From assembly GCF_902809835.1 (NCBI RefSeq), contig NZ_CADDWM010000014.1, forward strand, positions 372,001 through 436,000: 64,000 nucleotides of DNA, read 5' to 3'. The DNA is from Agromyces sp. Marseille-P2726 (GTDB lineage: Bacteria > Actinomycetota > Actinomycetes > Actinomycetales > Microbacteriaceae). Below are positions 53,373 through 63,742 of this stretch, piece by piece (position 1 is the stretch's first letter; the number at the start of each line of letters is the position of its first letter). A program made the position numbers and the translations under genes. Below the pieces are notes generated by a model that was given only the letters and a program-made list of their open reading frames with translations, searched no databases and was not told the DNA's origin.

Positions 53373-54605
53373 ATGTCCTCATCTTCCGCCGCCGCACCGC
53401 GTGCCGCCGTGCGCCCCGAAATCCAGGCGCTCCGTGCCGTGGCGATCGGGTGCGTCGTGCTGTACCACTTCTGGCCGGCGGCGCTGCCGGCCGGTTTCGT
53501 CGGCGTCGACGTGTTCTTCGTCGTGTCGGGGTTCCTGATCACCGGGCTCCTGCTCCGCGACGCCGAACGCTTCGGGCGCGTGCGCCTGCGCGAGTTCTAC
53601 GTTCGGCGCATCCGCCGCATCCTGCCCGCCGCAATGGTGGTGCTGACGGCGTGCGGCATCGCGACGCTGCTGTTCGTGCCGCGCATCGAGTGGCGGCCGT
53701 TCCTGCAACAGGTGCTCTCGAGCGCGCTGTACGTGCAGAACTGGCACCTGGCGCGCGACTCCCAGATCCCAGGCAGCGCCGATCTCGAGTCGACCCCCGT
53801 GCAGCATTTCTGGTCGCTGTCGGTCGAGGAGCAGTTCTACCTGCTCTGGCCGCTCCTCATCATCGGCGCCGTGTGGTTGGCGGCCCGGTTCGGCCGCACG
53901 CGTCCCGCCATGGCGGGTGCCGTGCTCGGCGCAGCGACGCTCGCCTCCTTCGTGCACTGCGTGCTCCTGACCGCACAGGATCACAACCTCGCCTACTTCT
54001 CGACCTTCGCTCGGGCGTGGGAGTTCGGGGTCGGCGGCCTGCTCGCGCTCGTGCCGGCGATGGCGGGGGAGCGCCTGCGGCGGACACGGGCGCTGGCGGC
54101 GTGGGTGGGCCTCGCCGCGGTCGCGGTGGCGGCCCGGACGTTCACCGACCATGCGCTCTTCCCCGGGGCGATCGCCCTCGTTCCGGTGCTCGGCACTGCG
54201 GCAGTCATCTGGGCCGGGATGCCGCGGGCCGCGCTCTCACTCGCGCCGGTGGCCGAGCTCCGGCCCGTGCAGTGGTTCGGCGACCTCTCGTACTCGCTCT
54301 ACCTCTGGCACTGGCCCATCATCATGTTCACCCCGTACATCACGGGGCAGCCGAGCCACGCGCCGGTCATGGTCCTGCTCCTGGTGCTGTCGATCGTCGT
54401 CTCCGCCGCCTCGAAGCGCTGGATCGAGGATCCGTTCCGCCGTTCCGTGCCCCGCGAGCGGCTCCGGATGCCCCGCGCACGGCGCGCAGCCGTGGCATCC
54501 GTCGCGGCCATCTCGGCCGTGGTGCTGCTCACGTCGGGCGTGGCGGGCTATGCGATCGAGGAGCCGCACGGCGTGGCCTGCCAGCGGTCGGACGACCGCG
54601 AATGA
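53373..54605 (+). CDS. Acyltransferase-3 family membrane protein (OafA/YrhL-like)
   Basis: The 410-residue protein has the acyltransferase-3 membrane domain with about ten to eleven helices and the conserved EIQALRAVAIGCVVLYHFWP (catalytic-type His), GVDVFFVVSGFLITG, RRIRRILPA, SLSVEEQFYLLWP and SYSLYLWHWP. It probably O-acylates a surface polysaccharide or lipid. Related OafA/YrhL proteins often carry an extra C-terminal SGNH domain; here the protein stops about 30 residues after the last helix, so that domain is absent. TACCCT lies 7 nt before the ATG at 53373. Confidence 0.9.
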   Translation: MSSSSAAAPRAAVRPEIQALRAVAIGCVVLYHFWPAALPAGFVGVDVFFVVSGFLITGLLLRDAERFGRVRLREFYVRRIRRILPAAMVVLTACGIATLLFVPRIEWRPFLQQVLSSALYVQNWHLARDSQIPGSADLESTPVQHFWSLSVEEQFYLLWPLLIIGAVWLAARFGRTRPAMAGAVLGAATLASFVHCVLLTAQDHNLAYFSTFARAWEFGVGGLLALVPAMAGERLRRTRALAAWVGLAAVAVAARTFTDHALFPGAIALVPVLGTAAVIWAGMPRAALSLAPVAELRPVQWFGDLSYSLYLWHWPIIMFTPYITGQPSHAPVMVLLLVLSIVVSAASKRWIEDPFRRSVPRERLRMPRARRAAVASVAAISAVVLLTSGVAGYAIEEPHGVACQRSDDRE

Positions 54606-54635
54606 GCGGCGGCCACGAGAACTGATCGGAGCCGG

Positions 54636-55112
54636 TCAGACCTCGTCCCCGTCGATGGTGGTCGGAAGCTCGACGACGCCCTCGATCGTTCGAGCCACGG
54701 TGCATCCCCTCCGGATGGCCTTCTCCATGATGGCGATCAGCTGATCGCGCTCGGCGGGATCCAAGGATGAGAGGTCGAGGAGGAACTCCTCGTCGATGCG
54801 GTGGTAGCGATTCGTCTCGCGCTCGGAGTGACCGTGCGCCCACACGGTGAGCGCGAAGTCATCGCCGAGGCGACGCGCGGCGACTCGGTCGGCGCTGAGG
54901 CCCGAGCACGAGATGAGCGCCAGCTTCAGGAGTTCGCCCGGGGTGAAGTGCACCCCCTCGAGCTCGGGACCGCCGACCCGCAGCGTGGCCCCGCGTTCGT
55001 TGAGTCCCTCGTACATGCGCGGGCCGACTCGGGTGACCGAGACGCTCCCCGGTCCGAGGCGGTCACTGACCTGGTGCGCGTGCTCGGCGGTCGGCTCGTC
55101 TGTCGTCGTCAC
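54636..55112 (-). CDS. OsmC family peroxide-detoxification protein
   Basis: The 158-residue protein has the OsmC/Ohr fold with the two redox cysteines in expected places: Cys69 in LKLALISCSGLSADR and Cys137 in IRRGCTVARTIEG. It should reduce organic hydroperoxides, or act as an uncharacterised OsmC relative; no MarR-type OhrR gene is adjacent. The GTG start has GAAGG just upstream. It is divergent from the S10 operon promoter. Confidence 0.88.
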   Translation of the reverse strand: MTTTDEPTAEHAHQVSDRLGPGSVSVTRVGPRMYEGLNERGATLRVGGPELEGVHFTPGELLKLALISCSGLSADRVAARRLGDDFALTVWAHGHSERETNRYHRIDEEFLLDLSSLDPAERDQLIAIMEKAIRRGCTVARTIEGVVELPTTIDGDEV

Positions 55113-55195
55113 GCCTTCGATTCCACCACGTTCGGCGCCCTTCGGGAGCCGGCTGCGATCCTGCTGTGAACCTTCGGCGGCGCGACACGCCCGGG

Positions 55196-55224
55196 TTGCA
55201 CGAGCGTCCCGACTGTGGCAAACT
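55196..55224 (+). promoter_or_regulatory. Promoter of the S10 ribosomal operon
   Basis: TTGCAC (55196-55201), 17 bp, CAAACT (55219-55224). The first base of the -10 is C instead of T, as at several genes of this window. A start near 55231 would give a leader of about 380 nt before rpsJ. Confidence 0.6.
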
Positions 55225-55239
55225 CGTTGAGTTCAACAT

Positions 55240-55289
55240 TTCGAACGGCGTGCCATGCTGCGTGCCGTTCGAATCACTGCCAGGCAGTG
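55240..55289 (+). promoter_or_regulatory. Two hairpins at the start of the S10 leader
   Basis: TTCGAACGGC (55240-55249) pairs with GCCGTTCGAA (55264-55273), a 10-bp stem; directly after it CACTGCC-A-GGCAGTG forms a second 7-bp stem (55275-55289). They start within about 10 nt of the predicted transcription start. S10 leaders in other bacteria mediate L4 feedback, but no match to a known L4 leader can be claimed. Confidence 0.5.
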
Positions 55290-55453
55290 CATAGCCACCG
55301 CAGCTTTCGACATCCGCCGGGTTTCGAAGCTCCACGGGTCAGGCTAGGCCGCGGGCAGCAGAACGCACAACCGACCACCACTTCGAGCATGGGTCCACCA
55401 TGCCCGTTTCGTGCGGGCGACACGCCCGGGCGCGGGGGTCGGCTGGGCTCGAA

Positions 55454-55507
55454 GGTCGAGCGTGTCGAGGTCACCGCGTCCGCGGGGTGGGTTCGACAGG
55501 CTCGATC
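55454..55507. repeat. Diverged palindromic element in the S10 leader
   Basis: GGTCGAGCGTGTCGA (55454-55468) and TCGACAGGCTCGATC (55493-55507) are inverted copies with 13 of 15 positions pairing, separated by 24 bp. The GGTCGAG core recalls the REP-like family seen elsewhere. The remaining leader (55290-55453 and 55508-55610) holds no gene; a TTGACA at 55516 has no good partner -10. Confidence 0.6.
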
Positions 55508-55610
55508 ACCGGCCTTTGACAGAAGAACAGTGGTGCTTCACACGGAGTAGCTACGCGGCGTCCAATGCCCTCGGAAGGGGTACGACGCCTTGACAGAGAG
55601 AGAGTTCGAG

Positions 55611-55919
55611 ATGGCGGGACAGAAGATCCGCATTCGACTGAAGTCGTACGACCACGAGGTCATCGACACCTCGGCGCGCAAGATCGTCGACACGGTGACC
55701 CGCGCGGGTGCCACGGTCGTCGGCCCCGTGCCGCTTCCGACGGAGAAGAACGTGGTGTGCGTCATCCGTTCGCCCCACAAGTACAAGGACAGCCGCGAGC
55801 ACTTCGAGATGCGCACCCACAAGCGCCTGATCGACATCGTGGACCCGACGCCCAAGGCCGTCGACTCGCTCATGCGCCTCGACCTGCCAGCCGACGTCAA
55901 CATCGAGATCAAGCTCTGA
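55611..55919 (+). CDS. rpsJ: 30S ribosomal protein S10
   Basis: At 102 residues it is the standard length: [49 protein letters not shown]. It is a head-domain protein of the small subunit and also the NusE antitermination factor. The ATG at 55611 follows a purine-rich GAGAGAGAG stretch; an in-frame TTG at 55590 would add seven non-conserved residues. First gene of the S10 operon, with a long leader. Confidence 0.98.
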   Translation: MAGQKIRIRLKSYDHEVIDTSARKIVDTVTRAGATVVGPVPLPTEKNVVCVIRSPHKYKDSREHFEMRTHKRLIDIVDPTPKAVDSLMRLDLPADVNIEIKL

Positions 55920-55927
55920 GGTACCTG

Positions 55928-56584
55928 ATGTCCACCGCTACCAAGAACGTGAAGGGTCTGCTCGGCACCAAGCTCGGCATGACCCAGGTCTGGGACGAGA
56001 ACAACAAGCTCATCCCGGTCACCGTCATCGAGATCGCCCCCAACGTGGTCACTCAGCTCCGCACCGCCGAGAAGGACGGGTACGAGGCCGTGCAGATCGC
56101 CGCCGGTGCGATCGACCCGCGCAAGGTCAACCAGCCCGCGTCCGGGCACTTCAAGGCCGCCGGCGTGACGCCGCGTCGTCATCTCGCCGAGGTTCGCACC
56201 GCGGATGCCGCGAGCTACGAGCTCGGCCAGGAGCTCACGGTCGACGGCACCTTCGAGGCCGGCCAGCTCGTCGACGTCGTCGGCACGAGCAAGGGCAAGG
56301 GCTTCGCGGGTGTCATGAAGCGCCACAACTTCAAGGGCGTCTCCGCTTCGCACGGTGCCCACCGCAACCACCGCAAGCCCGGTTCGATCGGTGCTTCGTC
56401 GACCCCCAGCCGTGTCTTCAAGGGCATGCGCATGGCCGGTCGCATGGGTGGCGAGCGCGTGACCGTGCTGAACCTCCGCGTGCACGCCGTCGACGCCGAG
56501 AAGGGCCTGCTGCTCGTCAAGGGCGCCGTTCCCGGCACGCGCGGCCGTCTCGTATTCGTCCGCAACGCAGTGAAGGGGGCGTAG
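55928..56584 (+). CDS. rplC: 50S ribosomal protein L3
   Basis: The 218-residue protein opens with [17 protein letters not shown] and carries the central extension [20 protein letters not shown], whose tip reaches towards the peptidyl transferase centre. It binds 23S rRNA early in assembly. The ATG starts 8 bp after rpsJ, with GAGG upstream. Confidence 0.97.
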   Translation: MSTATKNVKGLLGTKLGMTQVWDENNKLIPVTVIEIAPNVVTQLRTAEKDGYEAVQIAAGAIDPRKVNQPASGHFKAAGVTPRRHLAEVRTADAASYELGQELTVDGTFEAGQLVDVVGTSKGKGFAGVMKRHNFKGVSASHGAHRNHRKPGSIGASSTPSRVFKGMRMAGRMGGERVTVLNLRVHAVDAEKGLLLVKGAVPGTRGRLVFVRNAVKGA

Positions 56585-56587
56585 TCC

Positions 56588-57265
56588 ATGGCTACCGCGA
56601 CCAACACCATCGACACCCTCGACGTCACCGGCAAGAAGACCGGCACCGTCGAGCTGCCCGCCGAGCTCTTCGACGTGCAGACCAACGTGCCGCTGATCCA
56701 CCAGGTGGTCGTCGCCCAGCTCGCTGCCGCGCGCCAGGGCACGCACAAGACCAAGACCCGCGCAGAGGTCTCCGGCGCCGGCCGCAAGCCCTTCAAGCAG
56801 AAGGGCACGGGTCGCGCCCGCCAGGGTTCGATCCGCGCGCCGCAGATGACCGGCGGTGGCATCGTCCACGGTCCGCAGCCGCGCGACTACTCGCAGCGCA
56901 CTCCCAAGAAGATGATCGCCGCCGCACTGCTCGGCGCGCTCTCCGACCGCGCTCGCGGCGGCCGCATCCACGCCGTCGAGTCGTTCGTCGCCGGTGACGC
57001 ACCGAAGACCCGCGACGCGGTCGCCCTGCTCGGTGCGATCGCCCCGGCGAAGCACTTCCTCGTGGTGCTCACCCGCGACGAGGAGCTCAGCGAGCTCGCG
57101 GTGCGCAACATCCCGACCGTGCACGTGCTGCCGGTCGACCAGCTCAACGCCTACGACGTGCTCGTCGCCGACGACATCGTCTTCAGCACGGCCGCGCTCG
57201 AGGCATTCGTCGCCGCGAAGTCGCCCAAGGCCGGCAACGCAGTGAAGGAAGAGGTCTCCGCATGA
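56588..57265 (+). CDS. rplD: 50S ribosomal protein L4
   Basis: The 225-residue protein has the basic loop [20 protein letters not shown], which lines the exit tunnel, and [18 protein letters not shown] in the globular part. L4 is the autoregulator of S10 operons in Gammaproteobacteria; whether that holds here is unknown, although a long leader is present. It starts 3 bp after rplC, and its stop overlaps the rplW ATG. Confidence 0.97.
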   Translation: MATATNTIDTLDVTGKKTGTVELPAELFDVQTNVPLIHQVVVAQLAAARQGTHKTKTRAEVSGAGRKPFKQKGTGRARQGSIRAPQMTGGGIVHGPQPRDYSQRTPKKMIAAALLGALSDRARGGRIHAVESFVAGDAPKTRDAVALLGAIAPAKHFLVVLTRDEELSELAVRNIPTVHVLPVDQLNAYDVLVADDIVFSTAALEAFVAAKSPKAGNAVKEEVSA

Positions 57266-57564
57266 GCGCCGCGCAGAACAAGGACCCGCGCGACATCATC
57301 TTCGCGCCCGTCGTCTCGGAGAAGAGCTACGGCCTGATCGACGAGGGCAAGTACACGTTCATCGTGGACCCCCGCTCGAACAAGACCGAGATCAAGCTCG
57401 CCATCGAGAAGATCTTCAACGTGAAGGTCGCATCCATCAACACGCTCAACCGCCAGGGCAAGACCCGACGCACGCGGTTCGGCATCGGAAAGCGCAACGA
57501 CACGAAGCGCGCGATCGTCACCCTCAAGTCCGGCTCGATCGACATCTTCACGGCTGTCGGCTAG
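57262..57564 (+). CDS. rplW: 50S ribosomal protein L23
   Basis: The 100-residue protein reads [39 protein letters not shown] and VNTLNR-like core segments. L23 lies at the exit of the peptide tunnel and docks trigger factor and SRP. ATGA overlap with rplD. Confidence 0.97.
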   Translation: MSAAQNKDPRDIIFAPVVSEKSYGLIDEGKYTFIVDPRSNKTEIKLAIEKIFNVKVASINTLNRQGKTRRTRFGIGKRNDTKRAIVTLKSGSIDIFTAVG

Positions 57565-57583
57565 GGAGCAGAGGTAACTCACC

Positions 57584-58420
<837 letters not shown>

Positions 58421-58435
58421 TAGGAGTAAGAGAAG

Positions 58436-58717
58436 ATGCCGCGCAGTCTCAAGAAGGGCCCCTTCGTCGACGACCACCTGCTTCGCAAGGTCGTCACGCA
58501 GAACGAGGCCGGTTCCAAGAACGTCATCAAGACGTGGTCGCGTCGCTCGATGATCGTCCCCGCCATGCTGGGTCACACGATCGCCGTGCACGACGGCCGC
58601 AAGCACATCCCGGTGTTCGTCACCGAGACCATGGTGGGCCACAAGCTCGGAGAGTTCGCCCCCACCCGCACCTTCCGTGGACACGTGAAGGACGACAAGA
58701 AGGGCCGTCGCCGCTGA
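58436..58717 (+). CDS. rpsS: 30S ribosomal protein S19
   Basis: The 93-residue protein is typical S19: [54 protein letters not shown]. It sits in the head of the small subunit at the A-site finger bridge. Purine-rich AGGAGTAAGAGAAG precedes the ATG. Confidence 0.98.
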   Translation: MPRSLKKGPFVDDHLLRKVVTQNEAGSKNVIKTWSRRSMIVPAMLGHTIAVHDGRKHIPVFVTETMVGHKLGEFAPTRTFRGHVKDDKKGRRR

Positions 58718-58743
58718 CGCGGTGACGTGAAGGAGGAGAAGAA

Positions 58744-59109
58744 ATGGTGGAGTCGATCGCACGCGTGCGACACATCCGCGTCACCCCCCAGAAGGCTCGT
58801 CGCGTCGTCAACCTGATCCGCGGCAAGCAGGCGCAGGAGGCGCTCGCCATCCTGAAGTTCGCGCCCCAGGGTGCGAGCGAGCCCGTGTACAAGCTCGTCG
58901 CCTCGGCCATCGCGAACGCTCGCGTCAAGGCCGACGCCACGAACACCTACCTGGACGAGCAGGACCTCTACATCAGCCGCGCATTCGTCGACGAGGGCAC
59001 CACCCTCAAGCGATTCCAGCCGCGCGCGCAGGGTCGTGCCTTCCGCATCAACAAGCGAACGAGCCACATCACCGTCGTGCTCGCCACGCCCGAGGAGGGT
59101 ACGAAGTAA
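58744..59109 (+). CDS. rplV: 50S ribosomal protein L22
   Basis: The 121-residue protein has [19 protein letters not shown] and the beta-hairpin region [18 protein letters not shown], which reaches into the exit tunnel. AAGGAGGAG lies just upstream of the ATG. Its stop overlaps the rpsC start (TAATG). Confidence 0.97.
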   Translation: MVESIARVRHIRVTPQKARRVVNLIRGKQAQEALAILKFAPQGASEPVYKLVASAIANARVKADATNTYLDEQDLYISRAFVDEGTTLKRFQPRAQGRAFRINKRTSHITVVLATPEEGTK

Positions 59110-59861
59110 TGGGTCAGAAGGTCAACCCGTACGGCTTCCGTCTCGGCATCACCACCGACCACGTGTCGCGGTGGTTCTCCGACTCGACGAAGCCCGGACA
59201 GCGCTACGCAGACTACCTCGCCGAGGATGTCAAGATCCGTCGCCTGCTCCAGACGTCGCTCGACCGCGCCGGCGTGAGCCGCATCGAGATCGAGCGCACC
59301 CGCGACCGCGTCCGCGTCGACATCCACACGGCGCGCCCCGGAATCGTGATCGGCCGCCGCGGCGCCGAGGCCGAGCGCATCCGCGCCGACCTCGAGAAGC
59401 TCACCGGCAAGCAGATCCAGCTCAACATCCTCGAGGTGAAGAACCCCGAGGCCGACGCCCAGCTCGTCGCTCAGGGCATCGCCGAGCAGCTCTCCGCACG
59501 TGTGGCGTTCCGCCGCGCCATGCGCAAGGGCCTGCAGGGCGCGCAGCGCGCCGGCGCCAAGGGCGTCCGGATCCAGGTGTCGGGCCGCCTCGGCGGCGCC
59601 GAGATGAGCCGCTCCGAGTTCTACCGCGAGGGTCGGGTGCCGCTGCACACGCTCCGCGCGAACATCGACTACGGGTTCTACGAGGCGAAGACCACCTTCG
59701 GCCGCATCGGAGTGAAGGTCTGGATCTACAAGGGCGACATCACCAACAAGGAGCTCGCCCGCGAGCAGGCTTCGCAGAAGCCGTCGCGCGGCGACCGCAG
59801 TGACCGTCCCCGCCGTGCGCCCAAGGCGCAGGAGCCGGTGGCAGCAGGAGTTGAGGCATAA
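59109..59861 (+). CDS. rpsC: 30S ribosomal protein S3
   Basis: The 250-residue protein has [15 protein letters not shown], the KH domain with [16 protein letters not shown], and [19 protein letters not shown] near the mRNA entry channel. The C-terminal 35 residues are basic and unstructured ([15 protein letters not shown]), slightly longer than in E. coli. It is coupled to rplV by TAATG. Confidence 0.98.
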   Translation: MGQKVNPYGFRLGITTDHVSRWFSDSTKPGQRYADYLAEDVKIRRLLQTSLDRAGVSRIEIERTRDRVRVDIHTARPGIVIGRRGAEAERIRADLEKLTGKQIQLNILEVKNPEADAQLVAQGIAEQLSARVAFRRAMRKGLQGAQRAGAKGVRIQVSGRLGGAEMSRSEFYREGRVPLHTLRANIDYGFYEAKTTFGRIGVKVWIYKGDITNKELAREQASQKPSRGDRSDRPRRAPKAQEPVAAGVEA

Positions 59862-59863
59862 CC

Positions 59864-60283
59864 ATGTTGATTCCCCGTCGAGTCAAGTACCGCAAGCAGC
59901 ACCACCCCGGCCGTTCCGGCCAGGCCTCCGGCGGCACGAAGGTCACCTTCGGCGAGTTCGGCATCCAGGCCCTGACGCCCGCCTACGTGACCAACCGCCA
60001 GATCGAGTCCGCTCGTATCGCGATGACCCGTCACATCAAGCGAGGCGGCAAGGTGTGGATCAACATCTACCCCGACCGTCCGCTCACGAAGAAGCCCGCC
60101 GAGACCCGCATGGGTTCCGGAAAGGGCTCGCCCGAGTGGTGGGTCGCCAACGTCAAGCCGGGTCGCGTCCTCTTCGAGGTCTCGGGTGTCTCCGAGGAAC
60201 TCGCTCGTGAGGCGATGACCCGTGCCATCCACAAGCTGCCCCTCAAGGCACGCATCATCAAGCGCGAGGAGGGCGACGCATAA
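59864..60283 (+). CDS. rplP: 50S ribosomal protein L16
   Basis: The 139-residue protein has [23 protein letters not shown]-equivalent [20 protein letters not shown] and EEL-type helices. It organises the A-site region of the large subunit. It starts 2 bp after rpsC; its TAA overlaps the rpmC ATG. Confidence 0.98.
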   Translation: MLIPRRVKYRKQHHPGRSGQASGGTKVTFGEFGIQALTPAYVTNRQIESARIAMTRHIKRGGKVWINIYPDRPLTKKPAETRMGSGKGSPEWWVANVKPGRVLFEVSGVSEELAREAMTRAIHKLPLKARIIKREEGDA

Positions 60284-60612
60284 TGGCCGTCGGAACCAAG
60301 GGGCTCGAGACCGTCGAGCTCGACACCTTCGAAGACGAGCGACTGATCGACGAGCTGAAGAAGGCCAAGGAGGAGCTGTTCAACCTGCGCTTCCAGTCGG
60401 CCACCGGCCAGCTCGAGAGCCACGGCCGCCTTCGTGCGGTCAAGCGCGACATCGCCCGCATCTACACGGTCATCCGTGAGCGTGAGCTCGGCATCCGTGC
60501 CACGCCCGCACCGGTCGAGGCTCCGGCCAAGGCCGAGAAGAAGACGAAGAAGGCCAAGGCCGAGGCTCCCGAGACGGATGCCGCTGCCGAAGCAGAGACG
60601 AAGGAGGCCTGA
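60283..60612 (+). CDS. rpmC: 50S ribosomal protein L29, C-terminally extended
   Basis: The first 70 residues are normal L29 ([40 protein letters not shown]). Residues about 72-109 form an extra low-complexity tail of Ala, Lys, Glu and Thr, unlike the usual 60-70-residue protein. Extended L29 is seen in several actinobacteria; the tail would protrude near the peptide exit. Overlaps rplP by TAATG. Confidence 0.96.
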   Translation: MAVGTKGLETVELDTFEDERLIDELKKAKEELFNLRFQSATGQLESHGRLRAVKRDIARIYTVIRERELGIRATPAPVEAPAKAEKKTKKAKAEAPETDAAAEAETKEA

Positions 60613-60614
60613 TC

Positions 60615-60941
60615 ATGGCTGAGACCGACCGCCAGGTTGAGCCTGCCGAAACCAAGGCTGCAACGCCCGAGGTCGCCGAGACGGCCTCGCAGCGCCCGTA
60701 CCGCAAGGTGCGTCGCGGGTACGTCGTGAGCGACAAGATGCAGAAGACCATCGTCGTCGAGGTCGAGGACCGCGTGAAGCACCCGCTCTACGGCAAGGTC
60801 ATCCGCCGCACCTCGAAGGTGAAGGCGCACGACGAGCAGAACACCGCCGGCATCGGCGACCTCGTCGTGATCGCCGAGACCCGCCCGCTGAGCGCGACCA
60901 AGCGGTGGCGCCTCGTCGAGATCGCGGAGAAGGCCAAGTAA
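60615..60941 (+). CDS. rpsQ: 30S ribosomal protein S17, N-terminally extended
   Basis: The OB-fold core is typical ([54 protein letters not shown]). About 28 acidic/Ala-rich residues precede it, making 108 residues instead of about 85. The ATG lies 2 bp after rpmC. Binds 16S rRNA in the body of the small subunit. Confidence 0.96.
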   Translation: MAETDRQVEPAETKAATPEVAETASQRPYRKVRRGYVVSDKMQKTIVVEVEDRVKHPLYGKVIRRTSKVKAHDEQNTAGIGDLVVIAETRPLSATKRWRLVEIAEKAK

Positions 60942-60973
60942 GCCCCCGGCTTGCTCGGTAGAAGGAGTTCACA

Positions 60974-61342
60974 ATGCTTCAGCAGGAATCACGAGTCAAG
61001 GTCGCCGACAACACCGGCGCCAAGGAGCTGCTCACGATCCGCGTCCTCGGGGGTTCGAAGCGCCGCTACGCCGGCCTCGGCGACACCATCGTCGCGACCG
61101 TCAAGGACGCCATCCCCGGCGGCAACGTCAAGAAGGGCGACGTCGTCAAGGCGGTCATCGTCCGCACCGTCAAGGAGACCCGTCGACCCGACGGCTCGTA
61201 CATCAAGTTCGACGAGAACGCCGCGGTGATCCTCAAGAACGACGGCGACCCGCGCGGCACGCGCATCTTCGGGCCGGTCGGTCGCGAGCTGCGCGACCGC
61301 AAGTTCATGAAGATCATCTCGCTCGCACCGGAGGTTATCTAA
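60974..61342 (+). CDS. rplN: 50S ribosomal protein L14
   Basis: At 122 residues it is the standard length: [59 protein letters not shown]. It forms an intersubunit bridge. A 32-bp gap with AGAAGGAG separates it from rpsQ. Confidence 0.98.
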   Translation: MLQQESRVKVADNTGAKELLTIRVLGGSKRRYAGLGDTIVATVKDAIPGGNVKKGDVVKAVIVRTVKETRRPDGSYIKFDENAAVILKNDGDPRGTRIFGPVGRELRDRKFMKIISLAPEVI

Positions 61343-61345
61343 GCC

Positions 61346-61705
61346 ATGGCGAACATCAAGAAGGGCGATCTCGTCCAGGTGATCTCGGGCCGCAGCCAGG
61401 CCCGCGGTGGCGACCGCGGCAAGCAGGGCAAGGTCATCGAGGTCCTCGTCGACCAGAATCGCGTGGTCGTGCAGGGCGTGAACTTCGTCACCAAGCACGT
61501 GCGCGTCGGCCAGACGCAGCGCGGCACGAAGACGGGCGGCATCGAGACGCACGAGGCGCCCATCCACGTGTCGAACGTCGCGCTCGTCGACCCCGAGACC
61601 AAGAAGCCGACCCGTGTCGGCTTCCGCACCGAGACCGTGACGAAGGACGGCGTCGAGAAGACCGTCCGCGTCCGCTACGCCAAGAAGTCAGGTAAGGACC
61701 TGTAA
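61346..61705 (+). CDS. rplX: 50S ribosomal protein L24
   Basis: The 119-residue protein has the KOW motif ([39 protein letters not shown]) and a C-terminal extension typical of bacteria. It is an early assembly initiator. Its TAA overlaps the rplE ATG (TAATG). Confidence 0.97.
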   Translation: MANIKKGDLVQVISGRSQARGGDRGKQGKVIEVLVDQNRVVVQGVNFVTKHVRVGQTQRGTKTGGIETHEAPIHVSNVALVDPETKKPTRVGFRTETVTKDGVEKTVRVRYAKKSGKDL

Positions 61706-62295
61706 TGACCGACACCGCGACTGCCGCGCCGGCTGGCAAGATCCAGCCGCGCCTCAAGCAGAAGTACAAGAACGAGATCGCGAAGACCCTCACCGAGGAG
61801 CGCGGATACACCAACCCGCACCAGGTGCCCGGCCTCGTGAAGATCGTCGTGAACATGGGCGTCGGCGAGGCGGCCCGCGACGGCAAGGTCATCGACGGCG
61901 CCATCGCCGACCTGACCCGGATCACCGGCCAGAAGCCGCAGGTCACGAAGGCTCGCAAGTCCATCGCGCAGTTCAAGCTGCGCGAGGGCCAGCCGATCGG
62001 CGCGCACGTCACGCTGCGCGGTGACCGCATGTGGGAGTTCCTCGACCGCCTGCTGTCGCTGGCGCTGCCCCGCATCCGCGACTTCCGCGGGCTGTCGGAC
62101 CAGCAGTTCGACGGCAGCGGCAACTACACCTTCGGCCTCGTGGAGCAGTCCGTGTTCCACGAGATCGACCAGGACAAGATCGACCGCGTCCGCGGCATGG
62201 ACATCACCGTGGTGACCACCGCCAAAGACGACGACGAGGGCCGTGCGCTGCTGAGGCAGCTGGGCTTCCCGTTCCGGGCGAACGCGAACAACTGA
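61705..62295 (+). CDS. rplE: 50S ribosomal protein L5
   Basis: The 196-residue protein has [55 protein letters not shown] and [15 protein letters not shown]. It contacts 5S rRNA and the P-site tRNA. The next gene is rpsH, 145 bp on; rpsN, which follows rplE in many bacteria, is absent here. Confidence 0.97.
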   Translation: MTDTATAAPAGKIQPRLKQKYKNEIAKTLTEERGYTNPHQVPGLVKIVVNMGVGEAARDGKVIDGAIADLTRITGQKPQVTKARKSIAQFKLREGQPIGAHVTLRGDRMWEFLDRLLSLALPRIRDFRGLSDQQFDGSGNYTFGLVEQSVFHEIDQDKIDRVRGMDITVVTTAKDDDEGRALLRQLGFPFRANANN

Positions 62296-62330
62296 ATCTC
62301 CCGATGCCGCTCGGCCCTGCGCTCGTCGAA

Positions 62331-62371
62331 GGACCTTCGCGGCATCCACCAAGGTCCGGGCATCCGCCCGG
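62331..62371 (+). promoter_or_regulatory. Overlapping hairpins in the rplE-rpsH gap
   Basis: GGACCTT (62331-62337) can pair with AAGGTCC (62351-62357). CCGGGC (62356-62361) can pair with GCCCGG (62366-62371) around ATCC. The two stems share two bases, so they compete or must stack imperfectly. They lie where rpsN is normally found, about 70 nt before the S8 gene; a control or processing site for the distal spc genes is possible. Confidence 0.45.
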
Positions 62372-62440
62372 GCCCTCCACCACAGGTCATCACTCGTGGA
62401 ACGGGTGCTGAAACCTGGTGAACGTTAGGAAACATCCGTC

Positions 62441-62839
62441 ATGACGATGACCGACCCGGTCGCTGACATGCTGACCCGCCTGCGCAACGCGAACTCGGCG
62501 TACCACGACACCGTGTCGATGCCGAACTCGAAGCTCAAGGCGCACATCGCCGAGATCCTCAGGAACGAGGGCTACATCGCCGGTTTCGAGGTCACCGACG
62601 CTCGCGTGGGCAAGACGCTCACCCTGCAGCTCAAGTTCGGTCCCAACCGCGAGCGCTCGATCGCGGGCATCAAGCGCGTCTCGAAGCCCGGCCTCCGCGT
62701 GTACGCGCGGTCGACCGAGATCCCCAAGGTGCTCGGCGGCCTCGGCGTCGCGATCCTGTCCACTTCCAGCGGTCTGCTCACCGACCGCCAGGCCGAGAAG
62801 AAGGGCGTGGGTGGGGAAGTCCTCGCCTACGTGTGGTAG
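62441..62839 (+). CDS. rpsH: 30S ribosomal protein S8
   Basis: The 132-residue protein has [39 protein letters not shown] and [20 protein letters not shown]. It binds 16S helix 21 and represses the spc operon in E. coli. An AGGA-containing site lies upstream; the ATG at 62447 is an alternative start two codons later. Confidence 0.97.
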   Translation: MTMTDPVADMLTRLRNANSAYHDTVSMPNSKLKAHIAEILRNEGYIAGFEVTDARVGKTLTLQLKFGPNRERSIAGIKRVSKPGLRVYARSTEIPKVLGGLGVAILSTSSGLLTDRQAEKKGVGGEVLAYVW

Positions 62840-62843
62840 TTCC

Positions 62844-63380
62844 ATGTCACGAATCGGACGACTTCCCATCGACATCCCCGCCGGAGTCGACGTCAATGTC
62901 AACGGCTCCGCCGTCGTCGTCAAGGGGCCCAAGGGCGAGCTGTCGCTGACGGTGCCCTCGCCCATCGAGGTGAAGGTCGAAGACGGCCAGGTGCTCGTCA
63001 CCCGTCCCGACGACGAGCGCGACTCGCGTTCGCGTCACGGCCTGACCCGTTCGCTCATCGCCAACCAGATCATCGGCGTCACGCAGGGCTACTCCAAGGC
63101 GCTCGAGATCGTCGGCACCGGGTATCGCGTCGCCCAGCGCGGCTCCTCGGTCGAGTTCGCACTCGGCTTCTCGCACCCCGTGACCGTCGAGCCGCCGGCG
63201 GGCATCACGCTGACCGTCGAGGGCAACAACCGGCTCACGGTCGCCGGCATCGACAAGCAGGCCGTCGGCGAGACCGCCGCCAACATCCGCAAGATCAAGA
63301 GGCCCGAGCCGTACAAGGGCAAGGGCATCCGCTACGCCGGCGAGGTCGTGCGTCGCAAGGCCGGAAAGGCTGGTAAGTAA
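62844..63380 (+). CDS. rplF: 50S ribosomal protein L6
   Basis: The 178-residue protein has [19 protein letters not shown], two similar L6 repeats, and the C-terminal [19 protein letters not shown] signature near the sarcin-ricin loop. It starts 4 bp after rpsH. Confidence 0.98.
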   Translation: MSRIGRLPIDIPAGVDVNVNGSAVVVKGPKGELSLTVPSPIEVKVEDGQVLVTRPDDERDSRSRHGLTRSLIANQIIGVTQGYSKALEIVGTGYRVAQRGSSVEFALGFSHPVTVEPPAGITLTVEGNNRLTVAGIDKQAVGETAANIRKIKRPEPYKGKGIRYAGEVVRRKAGKAGK

Positions 63381-63382
63381 TC

Positions 63383-63742
63383 ATGGCCGTGAAGAGCAAG
63401 TCGGCTGCGCGTTCGCGCCGCCACATCCGCCTCCGCAAGAAGATCGTCGGCACCGAGCAGCGTCCCCGGCTCGTGGTGACCCGTTCGACGCGCCACGTCT
63501 TCGTGCAGGTCGTCGACGACAGCAAGGGCCGCACGGTGGCCTCCGCGTCGACCATGGAGGCCGACCTCCGCGCGTTCGACGGCGACAAGACCGCCAAGGC
63601 CCGCAAGGTCGGCGAGCTCGTCGCCGAGCGCGCGAAGCAGGCCGGCATCGAGTCGGTCGTCTTCGACCGCGGTGGCAACAAGTACGCCGGGCGAGTCGCC
63701 GCCATCGCCGATGGCGCCCGAGAGGCGGGGCTGAGCCTGTGA
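63383..63742 (+). CDS. rplR: 50S ribosomal protein L18
   Basis: The 119-residue protein has [39 protein letters not shown] and [20 protein letters not shown], the 5S-rRNA-binding L18 pattern. It starts 2 bp after rplF. Its stop overlaps the possible rpsE GTG. Confidence 0.98.
   Translation: MAVKSKSAARSRRHIRLRKKIVGTEQRPRLVVTRSTRHVFVQVVDDSKGRTVASASTMEADLRAFDGDKTAKARKVGELVAERAKQAGIESVVFDRGGNKYAGRVAAIADGAREAGLSL

Noticed and set aside
55516-55521. TTGACA as -35 of a second, proximal S10 promoter
   Set aside because: No acceptable -10 hexamer occurs 16-19 bp downstream; the sequence there is TCACACGG. The upstream TTGCAC-17-CAAACT is better.
62296-62440. Possible rpsN (S14 type Z) gene between rplE and rpsH
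   Set aside because: The gap is shorter than the about 186 bp needed, and no CxxC zinc-ribbon frame can be read in it.
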